Under the pieces are notes generated by a model. It did no database searches and was not told where the DNA came from. It worked only from the letters and a program-made list of their open reading frames with translations. A stretch of DNA of 64,000 bases from Aradus depressus. Its lineage: Eukaryota; Arthropoda; Insecta; Hemiptera; Aradidae. The position numbers were made by a program, and so were the translations under genes. Positions 60,656 to 64,000 of this stretch are shown piece by piece (position 1 is the stretch's first letter; each line of letters starts with the position of its first letter). The DNA lies in contig OY759214.1 of NCBI GenBank assembly GCA_963662175.1, positions 1,860,001-1,924,000 on the forward strand. Reading direction: 5' to 3'.

Positions 60656-61562
60656 CGCTCTTTCCTATATAGAAAACTATCATGACTCATGCACGACCAT
60701 TTATCATTTAACAATTTTGTATCTTATTTTATTTTCTATTTCTCTCATCAGCTGAAACTAAAGATAATGGAATGTCATTAATGAATGATTTCTCTTTGAA
60801 TATCCAAGACATTTTATTTATTCATGTATCACATTTGATTGTTATATATTGTATATATATAGTTGTAAATATAAAATTAAAATATATATATTATTTTAAA
60901 TTTAAAATGTCATATTTTCTTGTGGCTTGTTACAAAAGTTTAGCATGAAATCAATGGTTGCTGTTATTTGGTATTGTTGGTTTCAGTTGGTATAATAAAC
61001 AACTGTAGATACGCCATGAAGCTGCCGCAGCTCTGCTACCACTCCCCCCACTCTACCAAACGGAATCACAGCAGGTTGCTATTTTTAACTGTTCTGAATA
61101 CAGTGAATAGTTTGAATGTTAGTTCTACCATCTGAAATTAAAAAAAAAAAAAATGTCATTTCATTTTTCTTACTAACATTTGACTTCAAATTGATTTCTC
61201 AGAATACCGGATATTCTTATTTGATATCTGTTAGAAGCCGGACATTAACCTGCCAGTTGATTGGCTAGACTGGCTTGGCTGGAGTCTGCAAGTACAATAT
61301 GATGTTTTAATGCCTCCAAGAGTGGGCCAATTCGAAAAGAGTGCTTTGATCCATTCTTCCTCAATCTCTTCCTATTTTAATTATTTTATATTCACGCAAG
61401 ATTTTACGATTACAACAATTTTAATATAAGTTTAGCTTACACAATTACAATTTAGAAAACCCAAAATTAAAAAAAAAAAAATCAAAATTTCAAGAAAAAT
61501 ATTCTCTAAACGGCTCTAGGGAACATTATACATATACATTATCATACTAAATTGTATGTATA
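60656..61562. other. Downstream spacer
   Basis: The acceptor-like tctctcatcag at 60750 is followed by CTGAAACTAAAG and soon by TAA. If used after exon 10 it would end the receptor before TM3. No TM3-like hydrophobic frame was seen. A/T-rich sequence. Confidence 0.35.
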
Positions 61563-62797
61563 CTTCTCAAAAATGAATAGGGACATGTTCTGAAAATCTG
61601 CTCACCGCCGTCCAAATTCAAAATTGTTTTTCTACTTAAATATTTTACATAATAAAATACAATACAAAAAAACATTGTTCAAAAACTGTATTAATTGTTT
61701 TTAAAAGTAATCATTGTTTTTAATACCTGGTGAAGTGTCCTCTATTGGTAATTACCTCCCTGCACCTTTCTGGCATACTGTTAATATATGCCACATATGC
61801 TCGATTGGGTTGAGATCTGGAGAAAGTGGGAGGCAAGGGGAGGTGTCTTATTCCCAAATCAGCCATGGTGTCCAAAACAATTCTTCTTCTATGTGGGCGT
61901 GGGTTGTCATCTAAGAATCGAAAATGTTGACCAATCAAATCTCTGGTAGTTGGAATGTATTCGCGGATAATTTCTTCCGGATATCGCTGAGCTGTAAGGG
62001 TTCCTTCAATAACGTGGAGGGTTGTATGGCCGAAATCCCTGCCCATACCATCACGCCGCACCCTCCGTAGGCTGTGAGTGGGGCAATATATCGAGGATTG
62101 GTTGGTTTGCCTCCCTTTGACGACGGCTATCATTAGTGAGGCAAAATCTGGATTCATCTGCAAACATTACAGCTGACCAGTTTGTATCCTCAGAAACTCT
62201 CATGATGCACCAAGCTAGTCTTAAGAAGCTTCAAGGGAGACGATTTCGAATCGTTTGATCGGATATTGGACGCTCAGTTACACACTGAATACGTTGACCA
62301 AGTTGCCGAGATGTCAAAAATGGATTTCTTCTTGCCAGAATAACAAGATTTCGATCTTGTCTAGGTGTTGTTATCCTTTGGGATTCACTTCCTAGTCTTC
62401 GAGCAACAGTCCCAGTCTCCCTGTGACGACTTAAAGTACGAGAAACCACACTTTGGGAAACTCCAATCATTCCCGCTATATTGGTCTGAGAAAACCCACG
62501 AGTATACAGCCGCATGAGTAATTCTTTTTTTCAAAGTAAGATGTTGCCTCTCCATTGTTTGAAAGCATGCAAGTGAGACAACAAAAGAGAAAAACAAACA
62601 GATAAAGTAAACGTACTTAATCCTAACAGGGAGAGAATAGCGATTATTGTTTATCATCCGAGCCATTATTCATTTAAAAATTTCTTCTCTTCATTAAATA
62701 TTATGTATTTTATTAAAATATTTAATTACAAAAAAATTTTGAATTTTGACGGCGATGAGCAGATTTTCAGAACATATCCCTATTAATTTTTGAGTAG
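61563..62797 (-). mobile_element. Decayed Tc1-like transposon with complete ends
   Basis: Terminal inverted repeats of about 57 bp: left starts cttctcaaaaatgaataggg, and the right complement starts ctactcaaaaattaataggg. Both run on through atgttctgaaaatctgctca. The left end is preceded by TA, the expected Tc1/mariner target; the right flank reads tt. Length is 1235 bp, typical for the superfamily. Confidence 0.92.
61720..62600 (-). pseudogene. Tc1-like transposase, frameshifted
   Basis: The N-terminal frame from 62515 reads MRLYTRGFSQTNIAGMIGVS (helix-turn-helix), then SVVSRTLSRHRETGTVARR and TPRQDRNLVILARRNPFLTS. It stops near 62231. The catalytic half is spread over shifted frames: TTLHVIEGTLTAQRYPEEII, then FRFLDDNPRPHRRRIVL. 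DN-x-RPH holds the second catalytic D, but the usual alanine is proline. The SPDLNPIEH segment with the last acidic residue is garbled by a frameshift near 61810. The first catalytic region is also out of frame (62160-62110). Not functional. Confidence 0.88.
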
Positions 62798-62799
62798 TT

Positions 62800-63254
62800 T
62801 ATATTGAAGAGGCAGATCGGCTGCCCTCAATTTGGGTTCAATCCGTTCAGCTGTTAGTTGAAATAATAAAAAGAACTGCTACCAACTGTAAAGTTATATT
62901 AATGAGTAAAAAGTCCTTTTTCTTCAGTCAACTAATATTTTACTGTTCTCAAAATGAATTAACAGCATGAAGCAAACTCGTAAACCTTTTCACAGCCAAC
63001 TGACAACCTTATGGGTACGTTTCGTGCTGTTCCGACCCTTATTAAGTCGGGAAGATATCAGGAAGATAAGTTAAGCCACGTTGAGCTATGCTATTTTAAA
63101 TTTTATAAAACTCGCTTTAATCCATTTGAAAAGGTCTATTTCCATCAAAGTTAACCTAACCAGTGCTATATTTGTTATCGAAAGGTGAGTTAGCTCAATG
63201 TTGCATCCTGGGATATTTTTCGAAACTTAGCTCCCTCTCTAGAAACCCAGGATT
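62800..63254. other. Spacer, nothing recognised
   Basis: About 450 bases, moderately A/T-rich. No TM3-type exon and no repeat that I can name. Confidence 0.4.
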
Positions 63255-63500
63255 ATGGGGGGGGGGGGGGGGCTTAACCACAACATTCTAACCACGATTT
63301 AATTAATTTTATGTGTATCCGTAACCCCATGAGGATGACATCAATTGATTTTCAGCTAAATCAGTCAAAGGGAGAATTGGATTAGGAGGGGGCTTACCTC
63401 AAAAACCAAATAACTGCCGATGGAAACTATAAGACCGACTTCAGTGATTTTCGAGGCAAATCGGCCAAAGAGAAAGGAGACCTCATCTCAAAATGTCACA
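63255..63500 (+). repeat. Family B internal part with G run
   Basis: A G run of about 17 at 63256-63272. It is followed by the modules aggatgacatcaattgattt with tcagctaaatcagtcaaagg, and aaataactgccgatggaaac. Ends absent. Confidence 0.65.
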
Positions 63501-64000
63501 AAGCTATAACTTTATTTATATATTTACAACGGCATAACATTTGCCATTAGCAATTGCGAAAAATAGTGCAGTGTCAAGTGTGTGGCTGTACTGCTGAGGT
63601 ACGTGACTGAAGAGGAGTCCAGGCTAGTTCTGGAGCAGGTCCCTCTGCCATGCCCGCTTGAGGCGTCGTGGTGGATTTGTGGGGAGATTGTTTGTAGATA
63701 ATTCTTGTATAAGAGGATTGACGTGATGATGGAGTTTGTCGTGAAAATGTTGATACCCTGTCTTGATAACAGAAGGTACAAATGGGATGTTGAGGTCATT
63801 ATGTAATGTGAGGTTGAAAACGTAAAATGGGGCATTGGCAATGTGGCGTAGTATGATGGATTGTATTGACTGAAGACGTTGTATGTTTGATTTTTTGGCT
63901 GAAGCTGTAACTTAGCTTAGCTTTCTGGTGGCTTCATGCTTACCTCTTGGTAGGTTTTCATTTCAAGAGAAAAAATATACTTATATCCAATAGTGTACGG
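63501..64000. other. Right edge, unassigned
   Basis: A 105-codon minus frame at 63524-63841 has no recognised domain. The sequence may be the 3' end of another dispersed element. I cannot support a gene. Confidence 0.3.

Noticed and set aside
60752..60782. Alternative last exon of the IR gene after tctctcatcag
   Set aside because: It would add about nine residues and stop before TM3, giving a non-channel product. It is more likely a chance acceptor.

Overview
This is a repeat-dense, AT-rich arthropod (almost certainly insect) nuclear sequence. The evidence is spliced genes with GT-AG and GC-AG introns, an ionotropic receptor (IR) of the protostome-specific chemosensory family, a ZP-domain cuticle-type gene, and insect-typical mariner, Tc1-like and piggyBac transposons. 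tRNA-derived SINEs carry tails matching the insect telomere repeat TTAGG. Nothing allows a secure placement below insect.

Two split genes can be read by joining short exons at splice sites with matching phases. (1) On the minus strand, a ZP-domain gene. Its phase-compatible exons 4841-4739 and 2260-2127 encode the part of the ZP module with four cysteines. A signal-peptide exon at 38006-37947, just below a GC-rich promoter-like island, may be its start, but the 33 kb gap makes that link an inference. (2) On the plus strand, an IR gene. It has a possible signal-peptide exon at 46251-46304 and then nine phase-compatible exons from 48486 to 59182. These cover a short amino-terminal region, ligand-binding lobe S1, TM1, the pore loop with TM2, and S2. 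The exon for the last membrane segment is not found before the window ends. If both signal exons belong as proposed, the two genes diverge from the 38-46 kb interval.

Layout: 0.4-1.3 kb, internally deleted mariner; 2-5 kb, ZP exons; 5-38 kb, a repeat-filled interval with SINEs, an undescribed-looking 400-600 bp repeat family (here family B), minisatellites and a 5'-truncated LINE at 32-33.3 kb; 34.98-35.62 kb, a 640 bp fold-back element; 38-46 kb, AT-rich sequence with a palindromic element and a second truncated LINE with an RNase H domain; 46-59 kb, the IR gene, whose introns hold a palindromic hAT-like element, an internally deleted piggyBac, two fold-back elements and two tandem arrays; 59-64 kb, SINE, an inverted repeat pair and a decayed Tc1-like element.

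Most open frames are chance frames or repeats. The longest, about 300 codons at 12.35-13.25 kb, arises from a 91 bp minisatellite that happens to lack stops in all three minus-strand frames.
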